Assembly: GCF_036013955.1 (NCBI RefSeq)
Contig: NZ_CP107903.1
Location: forward strand, 7,626,001-7,690,000
DNA from: Streptomyces sp. NBC_00459
GTDB lineage: Bacteria > Actinomycetota > Actinomycetes > Streptomycetales > Streptomycetaceae
DNA length: 64,000 bases
Direction of reading: 5' to 3'
Below the pieces are notes generated by a model. That model ran no database searches, was not told the origin of the DNA, and saw only the letters and a program-made list of their open reading frames with translations. Positions 52,195-61,119 of this stretch are shown piece by piece; positions within the stretch are counted from its first letter, which is position 1; each line of letters starts with the position of its first letter. The position numbers and the translations under genes were made by a program.

Positions 52195-52767
52195 TCAGAT
52201 GCGGTGTGCGCCCGGCCAGGGTCCGGGTGCGGCCACCTCCGCCTCCTCCTCGACCTTGGTGTCGAAGAGGGCGAAGCCGCGGCGCAGATAGTTGTCCATC
52301 GCGTGCTCCCCGTCCTTGCTGCATGTATGCAGCCAGACCCGCTTCGTCGGCGCCAGCCCAGGCCAGCGGTCCCCGAGGTCCCAGGCCCGGGCGGCCCCGT
52401 ACGCCAGCAGGTGTCCGCCGATGCGCCGGCCGCGGAAGGCGGGGAGCAGACCGAAGTAGACGATCTCCACGGCCCCGTCGTCCTGGGGCTCGAACTCCAC
52501 GTACCCGGCCGGGGTGCCCCGGTCGTAGGCGACCCAGGTCTCCACGCCCGGCCGCTCCAGGTGTTCCTGCCAGCGCGCGTACGTCCAGCTCAGCCGGTCG
52601 GTCCAGCGGATGTCGCCACCGACGGAGGCGTACAGGAAGCGGCTGAACTCGGGCGAGGGGACCTCGGCACGGACGATTCGTACGTCCCCGTCGGGCCCGG
52701 CTGCGGGCAGCAGATCGGTCGGTGCGGTCTGTTCCAGGGACCAGGTGGTCACGGCGATGTTGCTCAT
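52195..52767 (-). CDS. GNAT family acetyltransferase
   Basis: 190 residues with the GNAT core: VEFEPQDDGAVEIVYFGLLPAFRGRRIGGHLLAYGA, where the RGRRIGG segment is the acetyl-CoA pyrophosphate loop, followed by RVWLHTCSKDGEHAMDNYLRRGF. Substrate unknown. Start ATG 52767; the upstream ATG at 52830 gives a non-conserved tail. It is transcribed toward the sulfur operon on the same strand. Confidence 0.87.
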   Translation of the reverse strand: MSNIAVTTWSLEQTAPTDLLPAAGPDGDVRIVRAEVPSPEFSRFLYASVGGDIRWTDRLSWTYARWQEHLERPGVETWVAYDRGTPAGYVEFEPQDDGAVEIVYFGLLPAFRGRRIGGHLLAYGAARAWDLGDRWPGLAPTKRVWLHTCSKDGEHAMDNYLRRGFALFDTKVEEEAEVAAPGPWPGAHRI

Positions 52768-52854
52768 GACGGCCAGGGAATCATCCGGACCGGTGGACTG
52801 TCGATCGCCTGCGTCCCGGTGTGGGCTCACCAGGACCTCCGACGGGGGCGGGCG

Positions 52855-54261
52855 CTATTTCAGGGAACCGGTGACCGACGACAGCGTTACGGCGTACAGG
52901 ACCCGTTCCGGGATCGGTGTCCCGCGCCAGCCGGATCGCTCGTCCGCGGCCAGCTCGGTCAGCGACCAGAGTTCCCCGGTGCCCTCCCAGTACGACAGGG
53001 ACTCGGCGTGTTCGCCCCAGCAGCGGCGGGACTCGCCGTCGGAGCCGCAGCGGGCGGCCTTCGCGCCGTCGGAGTCGAGCCGCCACAGGGTGCCGTGCCG
53101 GTCCTTGGCGTTCGGGGCGAGACCGACGTACCAGTCCGCCTTCTCGTCGCCCGCGGACCGGTAGGACAGCACACCCTGGATGCCGGTGGCCTTCGTCGAG
53201 TAGGCCTCCACCGCGTTCACACGGCCCATGGCGTTGGCGGCGAGCAGGCCGGAACGGTCGCCCGCGCGGCTGAACGAGTAGCGCCAGAGGCGGCTGCGCT
53301 GATCGGAGCCGGCCCGGAACGACTCGCTCGCCACCAGGCTGTCGGGCGTGGAGCTGCGGTCCAGCGAGAGGGAGCCGAAACAGGGGGTGCGGTCGTCGGC
53401 CGCCGGGTCGCACGTGCCACCGGTCAGGCTGTACGAGGCGACGGCGGGCATGACGTACCCGTACCCGTGCGCCGACCAGCCGCCGGGCACCCGGCCGACC
53501 GCCTGGCTGTCCACCGAGGCGCGTTGGATGCGGTTCATGTCGTAGACGTACAGGGACTTGCGGTCGGTGTCCGTGGCGGAGGCGGTGACCAGCAGTTTGT
53601 CCTGGTACCAGACCATCCCGGAGATCGAGGAGGACAGCTTGCGGTAGTTCGAGCCGTCCTCCGTCGGGACGACCAGGAGCACCCAGCGGTACGTCATGTC
53701 GCTGAGGTCGTTCGCGTCTATGACGGCGACCCGGGCGAGACTCCGGGAGACCTCGGGCTCGTCCGGTTTGGCGTCGTTGTGCGTCCAGCCGGAGAGGATC
53801 ACCCGGTTGGCACCCCAACGGCCGTCCTCGTCCGCGTCGCCCGAGGTGGTGACGGACTGCGGCAGCCAGCGCTGACTGGTCGAATCGGCCTCGTCCCAGC
53901 AGTACGCACGGGTGGCCGCCGGGGCGACGGGCAGTGCCTCGGTCTCGGTGGGGGCGCACTCGGCCGCGCCGCGCATCGTGCGGTTGGTGTGTTCCAGGAC
54001 GGTGCTCACACCCACGGTGCCACCCATGGAGGTGGCCAGCCGGTCGAGCGAACTCTTCGAAGCCAGATGCTCCTTGAGCTGGAAGTCCTTCAGTTCGGCG
54101 GCGGACGTGACGGACTTCAGAGGCCCCGGGTTGTCGCTGCTCACGGCCTGGGAGGCGCTGACGATGGTGGCCGCGGCGGTCAGGGCGAGGGCGGTTCCGG
54201 CGAGAACGCCGCGCAGCGCTCTGCCTCTCTTCTGCCTGCGGTGTCTGCCGCGATGTGTCAT
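52855..54261 (-). CDS. Large secreted protein of unknown function
   Basis: 468 residues with a strongly basic N-terminus (RGRHRRQKRGRALRG), a hydrophobic stretch (16-40) and then an extracellular part rich in short beta-strand-like segments (LLVTASATDTDRKSLYVYDM, LWRYSFSRAGDRSGLLAANAMGRV, GVLSYRSAG). The repeated pattern suggests a beta-propeller, and six or more Cys could pair. I recognise no family or catalytic motif. It lies between the GNAT and GAF-regulator genes on the same strand. Start ATG 54261. Confidence 0.78.
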   Translation of the reverse strand: MTHRGRHRRQKRGRALRGVLAGTALALTAAATIVSASQAVSSDNPGPLKSVTSAAELKDFQLKEHLASKSSLDRLATSMGGTVGVSTVLEHTNRTMRGAAECAPTETEALPVAPAATRAYCWDEADSTSQRWLPQSVTTSGDADEDGRWGANRVILSGWTHNDAKPDEPEVSRSLARVAVIDANDLSDMTYRWVLLVVPTEDGSNYRKLSSSISGMVWYQDKLLVTASATDTDRKSLYVYDMNRIQRASVDSQAVGRVPGGWSAHGYGYVMPAVASYSLTGGTCDPAADDRTPCFGSLSLDRSSTPDSLVASESFRAGSDQRSRLWRYSFSRAGDRSGLLAANAMGRVNAVEAYSTKATGIQGVLSYRSAGDEKADWYVGLAPNAKDRHGTLWRLDSDGAKAARCGSDGESRRCWGEHAESLSYWEGTGELWSLTELAADERSGWRGTPIPERVLYAVTLSSVTGSLK

Positions 54262-54451
54262 TCATCCTCCCGAGGCAGGCCAACTGCGGCTCGCGTTCCG
54301 TACGTTGAACCGGGGTCGCAGTGTGGGGGGCCGTGGGATGGATGGTACGTCAGGGGGCGCCGGGCCCGGCCGAATACTCCGGAATCAGTGCCCCTGTGTT
54401 GCACTCCGGGACCGTTCGGACGAGTTTTCTCACCCCGATGTCACCGCCGGG

Positions 54452-55762
54452 TCACTGCGCGTCGCCCGCCGGCCGTTCGCCGGCCCCCGCACCCCGTTCC
54501 CGGGCCACGGTCGGTGCCGTCGAGTGGGGCAGCAGATCGCGGGGATCGTCAGGCAGGACGACGGTCACCTCCGCGTCCTCGCTGAAGCGGTACGGGCGGT
54601 GGTCCAGGAACTCCCCCAGATACCGACGCATCCGCGACATCTCCGCGCGTACGGTCACGGTGCGGGCCGGGTCGCCGAACACGTCGTCGGCCAGGCCCGC
54701 CGCGCTGCGGCCGGCGGGGTGCAGAGCCAGCAGGTAGAGCAACTCGGCGTGCCGGGGACTCAGTTCGTGGGTCCAGGAGCCCGCGGGGCCCGACACCGCC
54801 ACCGACGAGCGGCGCGGTCTGCGCAGGTCCAGGACGATCCGGGCGGCGCCGCGCGGCTCCGGCTCCGCCGCGGCGCGGATCAGCCAGCCGCCGGCCAGCG
54901 GCTCCACCGCGCACAGTCCCAGCGCCGGCAGCCAATGGTGACCCGGCGACAGCGACTTGGGCAGGGCGACGCGGTTCGTGTACGGCAGGCCGGTGACCGC
55001 GGCCGTCCAGCCGTCCCGGTCCACCGCCATGGCCCGCCCGACGAGCCGCGCCAGCACCGGCGCCGCCACCGCGCGCAGCCGCTCCAGCGACTGGTGGTGC
55101 CGCTCCCGAAGCCGTGCCTCGGCGAGCTTGGCGACCGAGTCGACCCAGGCGAGCGTGGCGGGGTGCACGGTCTCCAGCGGGCCGCTGACATCCACCACGC
55201 CGATCAGCCTGCCGTCGCGGGGGTCCAGGATGGGGGCGCCCGTGCACGTCCAGGTGGCGAGCGACCGTACGAAGTGCTCGGAGGCGAAGACCTGTACGGG
55301 GCGCCGGGCGACCGCCGGGGTGCCCAGGCCGTTGGTGCCGACGACCTCCTCGGCCCAGTCGGCGCCGGGCTCGATCCCGAACCGGTCGGCCCTGCGCAGT
55401 ACGCGCGTACTGCCCTCCCGCCACAGCACCATGCCGTTCTCGTCCGCGACGAGCATGATGTGCTGGGCGGTGTCCGCGACCGACAGCAGTCCCTGTCGCA
55501 GCACCGGGAGGACATGCCGCAGCCGAGAGGTCTCGCGCCGCCGCTCCAACTCCTCGTTGGTCAGCAGCCCCGTCCGGACGCCGTGGTCGGGGTCGACACC
55601 GCTGCGCAGCATGCGGTCCCAGGACTGGTCGATCACCGGGCGGGGAGCCAGGCGCGGTCGCTGTCCGGTGAGGCGGGCCGCGCGTACGTCACTGAGCAGC
55701 CGCGCCGCCTGCGCCGCGTCCCGGGCGGCGAGTCGTGTGACGTCCATCGGCGGGTTCGCCAC
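54452..55762 (-). CDS. GAF-domain transcriptional regulator
   Basis: 436 residues. A GAF sensor domain spans about 90-240 (IMLVADENGMVLWREGS, GTNGLGTPAVARRPVQVFASEHFV). A C-terminal DNA-binding region (about 345-425; LSPRHAELLYLLALHPAGRSAAGLADDVFGD, VRAEMSRMRRYLGEFL) looks like an AfsR/OmpR-type winged helix. The GAF part is like those of AcoR-type acetoin or aldehyde regulators but there is no sigma54 AAA domain. Start GTG 55762 after GGGAGGAC. Target genes are not evident nearby. Confidence 0.85.
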   Translation of the reverse strand: MANPPMDVTRLAARDAAQAARLLSDVRAARLTGQRPRLAPRPVIDQSWDRMLRSGVDPDHGVRTGLLTNEELERRRETSRLRHVLPVLRQGLLSVADTAQHIMLVADENGMVLWREGSTRVLRRADRFGIEPGADWAEEVVGTNGLGTPAVARRPVQVFASEHFVRSLATWTCTGAPILDPRDGRLIGVVDVSGPLETVHPATLAWVDSVAKLAEARLRERHHQSLERLRAVAAPVLARLVGRAMAVDRDGWTAAVTGLPYTNRVALPKSLSPGHHWLPALGLCAVEPLAGGWLIRAAAEPEPRGAARIVLDLRRPRRSSVAVSGPAGSWTHELSPRHAELLYLLALHPAGRSAAGLADDVFGDPARTVTVRAEMSRMRRYLGEFLDHRPYRFSEDAEVTVVLPDDPRDLLPHSTAPTVARERGAGAGERPAGDAQ

Positions 55763-55932
55763 TGTGTCCTCCCGGCCCGTATTGACTCGATGTCTTATGG
55801 TGCCGCCCCGGGGGAGCGAAGGACCACAGTCCGCCCACAGACGCCAGCAAGTTGCAACCCCCTGCAACCCTGGTGAACCGCCCTGCGGTGGCTGAAACTT
55901 GGGCGACACCGCCGCGCGGCGTCCGTGCTCCC

Positions 55933-55964
55933 GATCGATGCGGGACAAGATCGATGCGGGGCAA
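55933..55964. repeat. Tandem 16-bp direct repeat, two copies
   Basis: GATCGATGCGGGACAA (55933-55948) and GATCGATGCGGGGCAA (55949-55964) differ at one base. They lie in the 263-bp gap between the AidB-like gene end and the GAF regulator start, with TTGCAACC/TGCAACC repeats at 55852-55869. Could be a binding-site array for the regulator. Confidence 0.5.
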
Positions 55965-56025
55965 GTGGGCGGGGGTGGTGCCGTGTCGGCGCAGCACCAC
56001 CCCCGCCACATGAGCGGTCGAACGG

Positions 56026-57660
56026 TTACGCCACCGGCCGTGCCCGCTCCACGACCGACGCCAGGTCCAGGGTGTGCGGGAGGGTGCCGAAGGCGCTGCC
56101 CCAGTCGCCGCCAAGTCGCGAGGCACAGAACGCGTCGGCGGTCTCCGGGGGCGCGAACCGGACCAGCAGCGAGCCCTGGAGCACCAGCGCGATCCGCTCG
56201 ACCAGCCGCCGTGCCCGTCCCTCGATGCCGTCCAGGTCGGCGAGTTCGGTCAGCAGGTCCTTGATGGCACCGTCCAGACGGTGGTCGGCTCCGCGCGCCT
56301 TCCCGACCTCCTGGAGGAACGCGTTGAGGGCGGCGGGCTCCCGCTGGATCGCCCGCAGCACATCCAGCGCCTGGACGTTCCCGGCGCCCTCCCAGATCGA
56401 GTTGAGCGGAGACTCGCGCAGCAGCCGGGGCATGCCCGACTCCTCGACATAGCCGTTGCCGCCCAGGCACTCCGACGCCTCCACCACCAGCGGGGTGCAG
56501 CGCTTGGTCACCCAGTACTTCGCGGCCGGCAACGCGAGCCGCAGGAACGCCCGTTCCTGCTCGCCGCCGTCGTCATAGGCGGCGGCCAGCCGCAGCGCGA
56601 GCGTCGTCGCCGCCTCCGACTCCAGGGCCAGATCGGCCAGCACGTTGCGCATCAACGGCTTGTCGACCAGCTTCCCGCCGAAGGCCTCGCGGTACGTGCA
56701 GTGGTGTACGGCCTGGGCGACCGCCTGCCGCATCAGCGCTGCCGCGCCGAGCACACAGTCGAGCCGGGTCGCCGAGACCATCTCGATGATGGTGCGCACC
56801 CCGCGCCCCTCGTCCCCGACCCGGCGCACCCACGTCCCGTCGAACTCGACCTCGGCGGAGGCGTTGGACCGGTTGCCCAGCTTGTCCTTGAGCCGCTGGA
56901 TCCGGAACTCGTTGCGCGTGCCGTCCGCCAGGACGCGCGGCAGCAGGAAACAGGTCACCCCGCCGGGGGCCTGCGCCAGCACCAGGAAACCGTCCGACAT
57001 GGGCGCCGAGCAGAACCACTTGTGGCCCGTCAGCGCGTACGTCCCGTCCTCGGCGAGCGGCCTCGCGACGGTCGTGTTGGCCCGTACGTCGCTGCCGCCC
57101 TGTTTCTCCGTCATGCCCATCCCGAAGAGCACACCGGCCTTCCGGTCCGCCCGCCCGAGCCCCTCCTCGTAGACGGTGGACGTCAGCCGGGGCTCCCACT
57201 CGGCGGCGAGCGCCGGGTCGGTGCGCAGCGCGGGCACCGCGGCGTGGGTCATCGACAGCGGGCAGCCGTGCCCCGCCTCGGCCTGCGACCACACCACGAA
57301 ACCCGCGGCCCGCCGCACATGCCCGCCCGGCCGTGTCCAGGCCGCCGTCATACCGGCCGAGACGCCCTTGCCGAGCAGCCGGTGCCAGGCCGGATGGAAC
57401 TCCACCTCGTCGATCCGGTTGCCGTACCGGTCGTGCGTCCGCAGTTTCGGGGGGTTCTCGTTGGCGAGCGCTCCCCATTCCTGCACCTGCGCGGAACCGG
57501 CGGACCGTCCCAGTCCGGAGAGGTCGTCCCGGGCTTCGTCCAGAAGCCCGGGGTCCAGGTGCCGCTCGACGGCCGCGACCAGGGCCTTGTCGGCGGTGAA
57601 CACGTCATATCCGACCAGGGGCGGCACCTGGTTGGTCACGGTGTGGGTGCTGGCTGCCAT
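56026..57660 (-). CDS. AidB-like acyl-CoA dehydrogenase family flavoprotein
   Basis: 544 residues. The acyl-CoA dehydrogenase fold carries FGMGMTEKQGGSDVRANTTVA, GHKWFCSAPMSDGFLVLAQ, NRSNASAEVEFDGTW and LGGNGYVEESGMPRLLRESPLNSIWEGAGNVQALDVLRA, and the N-terminal extension (RHLDPGLLDEARDDLSGLG; VEFHPAWHRLL) is that of AidB, the E. coli alkylation-response protein with FAD and DNA binding. The reaction catalysed is unknown. Start ATG 57660. Confidence 0.9.
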   Translation of the reverse strand: MAASTHTVTNQVPPLVGYDVFTADKALVAAVERHLDPGLLDEARDDLSGLGRSAGSAQVQEWGALANENPPKLRTHDRYGNRIDEVEFHPAWHRLLGKGVSAGMTAAWTRPGGHVRRAAGFVVWSQAEAGHGCPLSMTHAAVPALRTDPALAAEWEPRLTSTVYEEGLGRADRKAGVLFGMGMTEKQGGSDVRANTTVARPLAEDGTYALTGHKWFCSAPMSDGFLVLAQAPGGVTCFLLPRVLADGTRNEFRIQRLKDKLGNRSNASAEVEFDGTWVRRVGDEGRGVRTIIEMVSATRLDCVLGAAALMRQAVAQAVHHCTYREAFGGKLVDKPLMRNVLADLALESEAATTLALRLAAAYDDGGEQERAFLRLALPAAKYWVTKRCTPLVVEASECLGGNGYVEESGMPRLLRESPLNSIWEGAGNVQALDVLRAIQREPAALNAFLQEVGKARGADHRLDGAIKDLLTELADLDGIEGRARRLVERIALVLQGSLLVRFAPPETADAFCASRLGGDWGSAFGTLPHTLDLASVVERARPVA

Positions 57661-57823
57661 ACGAGGAACCTACCGCCCCTGCCGACTGACCAGGAGTGAG
57701 CCCGTTCAGCCGCACGCCCCGAACGGTCCTGGGCGTGGCCCGGCCCGGGAGGCCCCGGACCGGAGGCCGCTGGTGGACACAGCCCGGTGCGGCCCGACCC
57801 TGTGGGTGTGCCAGAGGCGACGC

Positions 57824-57857
57824 GGGCCCTGCCCCGTCCTCCGGTGGAGCAGGGCCC
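57824..57857 (-). terminator. Hairpin terminator of the biosynthetic cluster
   Basis: GGGCCCTGC (57824-57832) pairs with GCAGGGCCC (57849-57857), a perfect 9-bp stem with a 16-base loop, about 63 bp beyond the stop of the SbnA-like gene. It marks the 3' end of the leftward operon. Confidence 0.65.
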
Positions 57858-57919
57858 CGCACGCCGGCGAGCGGACGATCGTACGAGCCGGCTGGTCAGG
57901 CCACGACCGTTCCCGCGGG

Positions 57920-58927
57920 TCAGGCCGGCCGGGAGAGTGCCGCCAGTTCGTCGGAGGCGAGGGACGCCAGATTCTGGCCGGCGGCCCGCTCGCCCTGGAT
58001 GGCCTCCAGCCAGCCCGGGTGGTACACGGTGTCGAGGTAGCGCTCGCCGAGGTCCGGCGCGATCGCCACCGCCGTGAGGTCGCTTCCGTCGTGCCGGGCC
58101 AGCCACTGGGTCGCCCCGCTGATCACCGTGCCCGTGGACCCGCCGAACAGGAAGCCCCTGGAGGCCAGCCGGCGGCAGACGCGCACCGCGTCCGGTTCCT
58201 CGACGTGGATCACCTCGTCGAGGTACGACTCGTCGAGCAGCGGCGGCCGTACGCTCGTGCCCAGGCCCGGGATCATCCGGGGTCCGGGCGGACCACCGAA
58301 GGTGACCGAGCCGACAGCGTCCACGGCGACGATCCGCACCCGCCGGTTCCACTGCCAGAACCAGCGCGCGCAGCCCATCAGCGTGCCGGTGGTGCCGGCC
58401 CCGACGAACAGGACGTCCAGGCCCGGAAACCGGCGGGCGATCGACGGCGCTGTCGTGCGGTAGTGCGCCCGCCAGTTCCCTTGGTTGTCGTACTGGTTGA
58501 GCCAGACATACCGCTCGTCGGAGGCACACAGCGCGCGGACGTAACCGATCCGGGCGCCCAGGAAACCGCCGTGCAGATCGGGCCGGTCGATCACGTGCAC
58601 CCGGCTGCCCAGCGCCTCCATCGTGCGAATCGCCTGTGCGTTGCAGCGCGAGTCCGTCACGCACAGGAACCGGTAGCCCCGGCTCGCCGCGAGCACACTG
58701 AGCGCCACGCCCAGATTGCCCGACGAGGACTCCACGAGAACGGACCCCGGCCGCAGCCTGCCGTCCCGTTCGGCGGCCGTCACCATCTCGTAGGCGGCCT
58801 TCATCTTGATCGAACCGGCGAAGTTGAAGCCCTCGCACTTCAGGAAGAGGGGGAGCCCGACGGTGGCCCGGAGGTCGACGTAGAGCTCATCCTCGTTGAA
58901 GTCCGATGGTTGGGAAATGACTGGCAT
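57920..58927 (-). CDS. sbnA: SbnA-like PLP enzyme for L-2,3-diaminopropionate
   Basis: 335 residues of the cysteine synthase fold-type II family. The PLP Lys is Lys41 in NFAGSIKMKAAY, the asparagine loop SSSGNLGVALS and the phosphate loop GAGTTGTLMG are present. Full-length similarity is to SbnA, N-(2-amino-2-carboxyethyl)-L-glutamate synthase, which joins O-phospho-L-serine and glutamate. SbnB encoded next oxidatively releases L-2,3-diaminopropionate. Start ATG 58927 after GGGGGAC. Two copies of a 15-bp repeat lie just upstream. Confidence 0.88.
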   Translation of the reverse strand: MPVISQPSDFNEDELYVDLRATVGLPLFLKCEGFNFAGSIKMKAAYEMVTAAERDGRLRPGSVLVESSSGNLGVALSVLAASRGYRFLCVTDSRCNAQAIRTMEALGSRVHVIDRPDLHGGFLGARIGYVRALCASDERYVWLNQYDNQGNWRAHYRTTAPSIARRFPGLDVLFVGAGTTGTLMGCARWFWQWNRRVRIVAVDAVGSVTFGGPPGPRMIPGLGTSVRPPLLDESYLDEVIHVEEPDAVRVCRRLASRGFLFGGSTGTVISGATQWLARHDGSDLTAVAIAPDLGERYLDTVYHPGWLEAIQGERAAGQNLASLASDELAALSRPA

Positions 58928-58936
58928 GTTGTCCCC

Positions 58937-58966
58937 CTGTGTGCGGCGCGCCTGTGTGCGGCGCGC
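58937..58966. repeat. Two tandem copies of a 15-bp unit upstream of sbnA-like gene
   Basis: CTGTGTGCGGCGCGC occurs twice in perfect tandem (58937-58951, 58952-58966). An 11-base part, GTGCGGCGCGC, recurs at 61101-61111 between the NRPS and dioxygenase genes. It might be a translation or transcript-processing element of the operon, or a recent duplication. Confidence 0.55.
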
Positions 58967-59024
58967 CTGATCTGTGGCACGGCACCCGGTGACCGGGGCG
59001 CTGCGGCCGACCCCCCTGACGGGG

Positions 59025-60065
59025 TCAGCCGTGCCGGCGCAGTTCGTGGAAGAAGCCGTCGACGACACGCAGTTCGCCTCGGCGGGCCACCTCGTCGTGG
59101 ACGAACCTGCCGACGGCGAGGTCGAGCACCCCGAGGCCGAAGGGCGAGAACACCACCGGCCGGTCCACCGGGACCTTTGTGCGCCCGGTGAGTACGTCGT
59201 CCAGCGTGCCGTCGATGAACTCCCGGCCGCCGGTGAGCTGTTCGGCCAGATGCGGCGAGGTCTCCGCCTTCAGACAGTGCTCGACATCGTCGACGTAGTT
59301 CGCCGAGGCGAGCAGGATCTCCGGTGCCAGGTCGCGCAACGAGACGTGCAGGACGAGCGGATGGTGGTCGAACCACGACACGTCGTGGATGTGCGGTTTC
59401 GCGGCGACGGTGGCGAACACCAGCAAGTCGCTGGACCTGACCAGTTGTTCGGCGCTGTCGTGCACGATGACCTTGCCGCCGCCGCCGTCCGACCGCTCCA
59501 GATAGCCCCGGAAGCCGGCCGCGCTGTCGGCGGACAGGTCGAACACGCCCGTCTCGTCGAACTCCCAGCCGGTGGCGGCCAGATAGGTGTGGATGTAGCG
59601 GGCGATGAGCCCGGTCCCGACGAACCCCACCCGCGTGGGCCGGATACGCCCCCGGCTCAGCCGGCCGGCGGCCAGCGCGGCCGAGGCCGCCGTGCGGGAG
59701 GCGCTGATGATGGAGCTCTCCAGACAGGCGAACGGATAGCCGGTGTCGTGGTCGTTGAGGATCAGCACGGCCGACGCCCGCGGAATCCCGGCCGCCACGT
59801 TCTCCGGAAAACTGGACACCCACTTCAGCCCGTCCACATGCACGTCCCCGCCGATCGACGCGGGCAGCGCGATGATCCGCGACGACGGACGGTCGGGGAA
59901 CCGCAGGAAGTACGAGGGCGGGTTCACCGAGTCCCCGGCCCCGTGCAGCCGGTACACCGCCTCGACCAGGTCGACGACGTCCGACTCCCGCCCCTGGAGG
60001 GCCTGTTGGACCTGCTCACCGGAGATGACGGAGAACGGCGGGACCGTGACAGGGTTCGTGGTCAT
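59025..60065 (-). CDS. sbnB: SbnB-like dehydrogenase for L-2,3-diaminopropionate
   Basis: 346 residues of the ornithine cyclodeaminase/mu-crystallin family with NAD-binding VGFVGTGLIARY and HVDGLKWVSSFPEN. SbnB hydrolyses N-(2-amino-2-carboxyethyl)-glutamate oxidatively to L-2,3-diaminopropionate, 2-oxoglutarate and NADH. Pairing with the SbnA-like gene supports diaminopropionate supply. ATG 60065 overlaps the stop of the dioxygenase gene (ATGA). Confidence 0.9.
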   Translation of the reverse strand: MTTNPVTVPPFSVISGEQVQQALQGRESDVVDLVEAVYRLHGAGDSVNPPSYFLRFPDRPSSRIIALPASIGGDVHVDGLKWVSSFPENVAAGIPRASAVLILNDHDTGYPFACLESSIISASRTAASAALAAGRLSRGRIRPTRVGFVGTGLIARYIHTYLAATGWEFDETGVFDLSADSAAGFRGYLERSDGGGGKVIVHDSAEQLVRSSDLLVFATVAAKPHIHDVSWFDHHPLVLHVSLRDLAPEILLASANYVDDVEHCLKAETSPHLAEQLTGGREFIDGTLDDVLTGRTKVPVDRPVVFSPFGLGVLDLAVGRFVHDEVARRGELRVVDGFFHELRRHG

Positions 60066-61084
60066 GAGGCTGTCCCTTCGGTGGAGTCGGTGCGGCGGAC
60101 CGGGTCGGCGAGGGCGGCGAGGACCTCGCGGGGCCCCTCGAAGGGCTCCCGGCTGTGTGCCGTACGGATGTTGTCGACGAGCAGCAGATCGCCGCCGCGC
60201 CACGGTTCGCGCACGGTGTGCGCCTCGTACACCTCGTTGAGGATCTGGACGACGTCCAGACCGATCGGATCGCCGTTGCCGTAGCGGGTGTTGAAGGGGA
60301 GACCGTCGGCGCCGTACACGTCGACCAGGTACTCGTGGACCTCCGGGTCCATCGTCCACTCGTTGAGGAAGGCGATCTGGTTGAACCAGCAGCGGCGACC
60401 GGTGACCGGGTGGCGCATGACGGCCCCACGGCGCTGGCGGGTGCGCAGGGAGCCGTCCAGCTCCCAGGCGAACTCGATGGCGTGGGCCCGGCAGTACCGC
60501 TCGACCGAGGCCCGGTCGGAGGTGCCGAAGGCCTCGGCCACCGTCGCGCCTATCTCGTCGTTGAAAGTCCGGGTGAGCAACCACCCCTCCCGCTCGAAGC
60601 GTTGGACGAGTTCGGCGGGCAGCGCGTCGAGCACGGCCGCCGAGTCGGCCACCCCGGTCGCGCCGCCCTCGGCGGGCGCCTCCAGACAGGCGAACAGCAG
60701 CAGGCCGGGGAACTCCTGCGCGTAGCTCAGCTCGTGGTGCATGCACATCGGCTGGTTCGGCGGCCACTTGGAGGACGAGTACACGCCGTCGGCGTACCGC
60801 CGCCGGGGCGCGAAGGCCTCCTGGTCGCTCATCAGGCCGTCGGCCAGCCGCCGCAGGACGGCGCCGGTCGTGGCCGGCTCGTGCAGGCCGAGGCCGCGCA
60901 CCAGCAGCGAGCCGTGCTCGGCGACGGCAGCGCGCAGCGCGTCCCGGTGGACGCCCGCCCACTCGGCGGGGTCGGCGACGGGCGGGGTGCGCAGGGTAGG
61001 CGGCCGGCCGGGGAGCAGCTCGATGCCGGGAAGGACGGCCTGGGGTACGGGAGTCGAGGTCGACGAAGCGGATGAGAGTGTCAT
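60062..61084 (-). CDS. TauD/SyrP-type Fe(II)/2-oxoglutarate dioxygenase
   Basis: 340 residues. Iron ligands are His116-x-Glu118 in MCMHHELSY and the distal His in NIRTAHSREPFEGPREV; the Glu replaces the usual Asp, as in SyrP and related enzymes that hydroxylate amino acids bound to carrier proteins. 2-oxoglutarate formed by SbnB is its co-substrate. It probably beta-hydroxylates or desaturates a residue of the product (inference). Start ATG 61084 follows GAAAGGAACGACACC. Confidence 0.88.
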   Translation of the reverse strand: MTLSSASSTSTPVPQAVLPGIELLPGRPPTLRTPPVADPAEWAGVHRDALRAAVAEHGSLLVRGLGLHEPATTGAVLRRLADGLMSDQEAFAPRRRYADGVYSSSKWPPNQPMCMHHELSYAQEFPGLLLFACLEAPAEGGATGVADSAAVLDALPAELVQRFEREGWLLTRTFNDEIGATVAEAFGTSDRASVERYCRAHAIEFAWELDGSLRTRQRRGAVMRHPVTGRRCWFNQIAFLNEWTMDPEVHEYLVDVYGADGLPFNTRYGNGDPIGLDVVQILNEVYEAHTVREPWRGGDLLLVDNIRTAHSREPFEGPREVLAALADPVRRTDSTEGTAS

Positions 61085-61119
61085 GGTGTCGTTCCTTTCG
61101 GTGCGGCGCGCGGCCGTCG

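Noticed and set aside
51793..54585. Plus-strand open frame of 930 codons
   Set aside because: It is antisense to the leader, GNAT and secreted-protein genes, which have clear signal peptide or family motifs.
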